Shown here piece by piece: positions 34,500-34,503 of a stretch of 34,503 nucleotides of DNA; position 1 is the first letter of the stretch, and each line of letters begins with the position of its first letter. The notes below the pieces were generated by a model that saw nothing but the letters and a program-made list of their open reading frames with translations, was not told the DNA's origin and made no database searches. Made by a program: the position numbers and the translations under genes. Source of the stretch: Clostridia bacterium (GTDB lineage: Bacteria; Bacillota; Clostridia; UMGS1810); the NCBI GenBank assembly GCA_017397885.1, contig JAFQHQ010000116.1:1-34503 (forward strand), given 5' to 3'.

Positions 34500-34503
34500 T
34501 CCA

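Noticed and set aside
1..34503. CRISPR arrays, tRNA or rRNA genes, phage or conjugation genes
   Set aside because: No regularly spaced repeats, no cloverleaf or rRNA-like segments and no phage, integrase or conjugation proteins were seen on either strand.

Overview
The window looks like chromosomal DNA of a low-GC Firmicute, most likely an uncultured, gut-type member of the Clostridia. This rests on AT-rich codon use, strong GGAGG-type ribosome binding sites, TTGACA-17-TATAAT promoters, S-layer homology (SLH) domains, meso-diaminopimelate dehydrogenase and Clostridia-style AraC regulators and serine hydrolases. I see no rRNA, tRNA, CRISPR array or phage genes. Genus is not determinable from the sequence alone.

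Layout. 1-401 is a palindrome-rich non-coding repeat region with a 49-bp direct duplication. 402-736 is a decayed IS91-type transposase remnant carrying a striking 44-bp near-perfect palindrome. 831-1718 (-) is an AraC regulator with its own terminator. From 2062 to 22266 eleven same-strand genes are packed with gaps of 31 bp or less or with short overlaps, behind one good promoter (1896-1924). They encode a secreted lectin/polysaccharide deacetylase, an SGNH hydrolase, a transglutaminase-like protein, a secreted lectin paralogous to the first, a 1441-residue multidomain heparinase II/III-like protein, two SLH-type surface proteins, another secreted lectin-like protein, a beta-lactamase-fold serine hydrolase, a GH4 glycosidase and a GH3 glycosidase. 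22304-22400 holds a candidate small RNA, followed by a truncated serine-hydrolase paralogue (22513-22989).

The right part holds two smaller modules, each built around an AraC gene. Module A (23064-27010) has an HpcH/HpaI-type aldolase coupled to a Gfo/Idh/MocA oxidoreductase on the minus strand, divergent from an AraC gene that overlaps a NagA-like amidohydrolase unit. Module B (27064-32247) is a minus-strand set of EamA-type transporter, an 878-residue putative TIM-barrel glycosidase of no family I recognise, and a nitroreductase, divergent from a third AraC gene. The -35 boxes of that divergent promoter pair abut. The window ends with diaminopimelate dehydrogenase, an HD-domain (p)ppGpp-hydrolase-like protein and a palindromic dispersed-type repeat.

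Working model (inference): the locus handles an acetylated, uronate- and hexosamine-containing polysaccharide. Secreted lectin/deacetylase and lyase-like proteins act at an SLH-bearing surface, and GH3, GH4, NagA-like, aldolase and dehydrogenase enzymes finish the products in the cytoplasm. No ABC or PTS sugar importer is visible in the window; only an EamA-type transporter is present.
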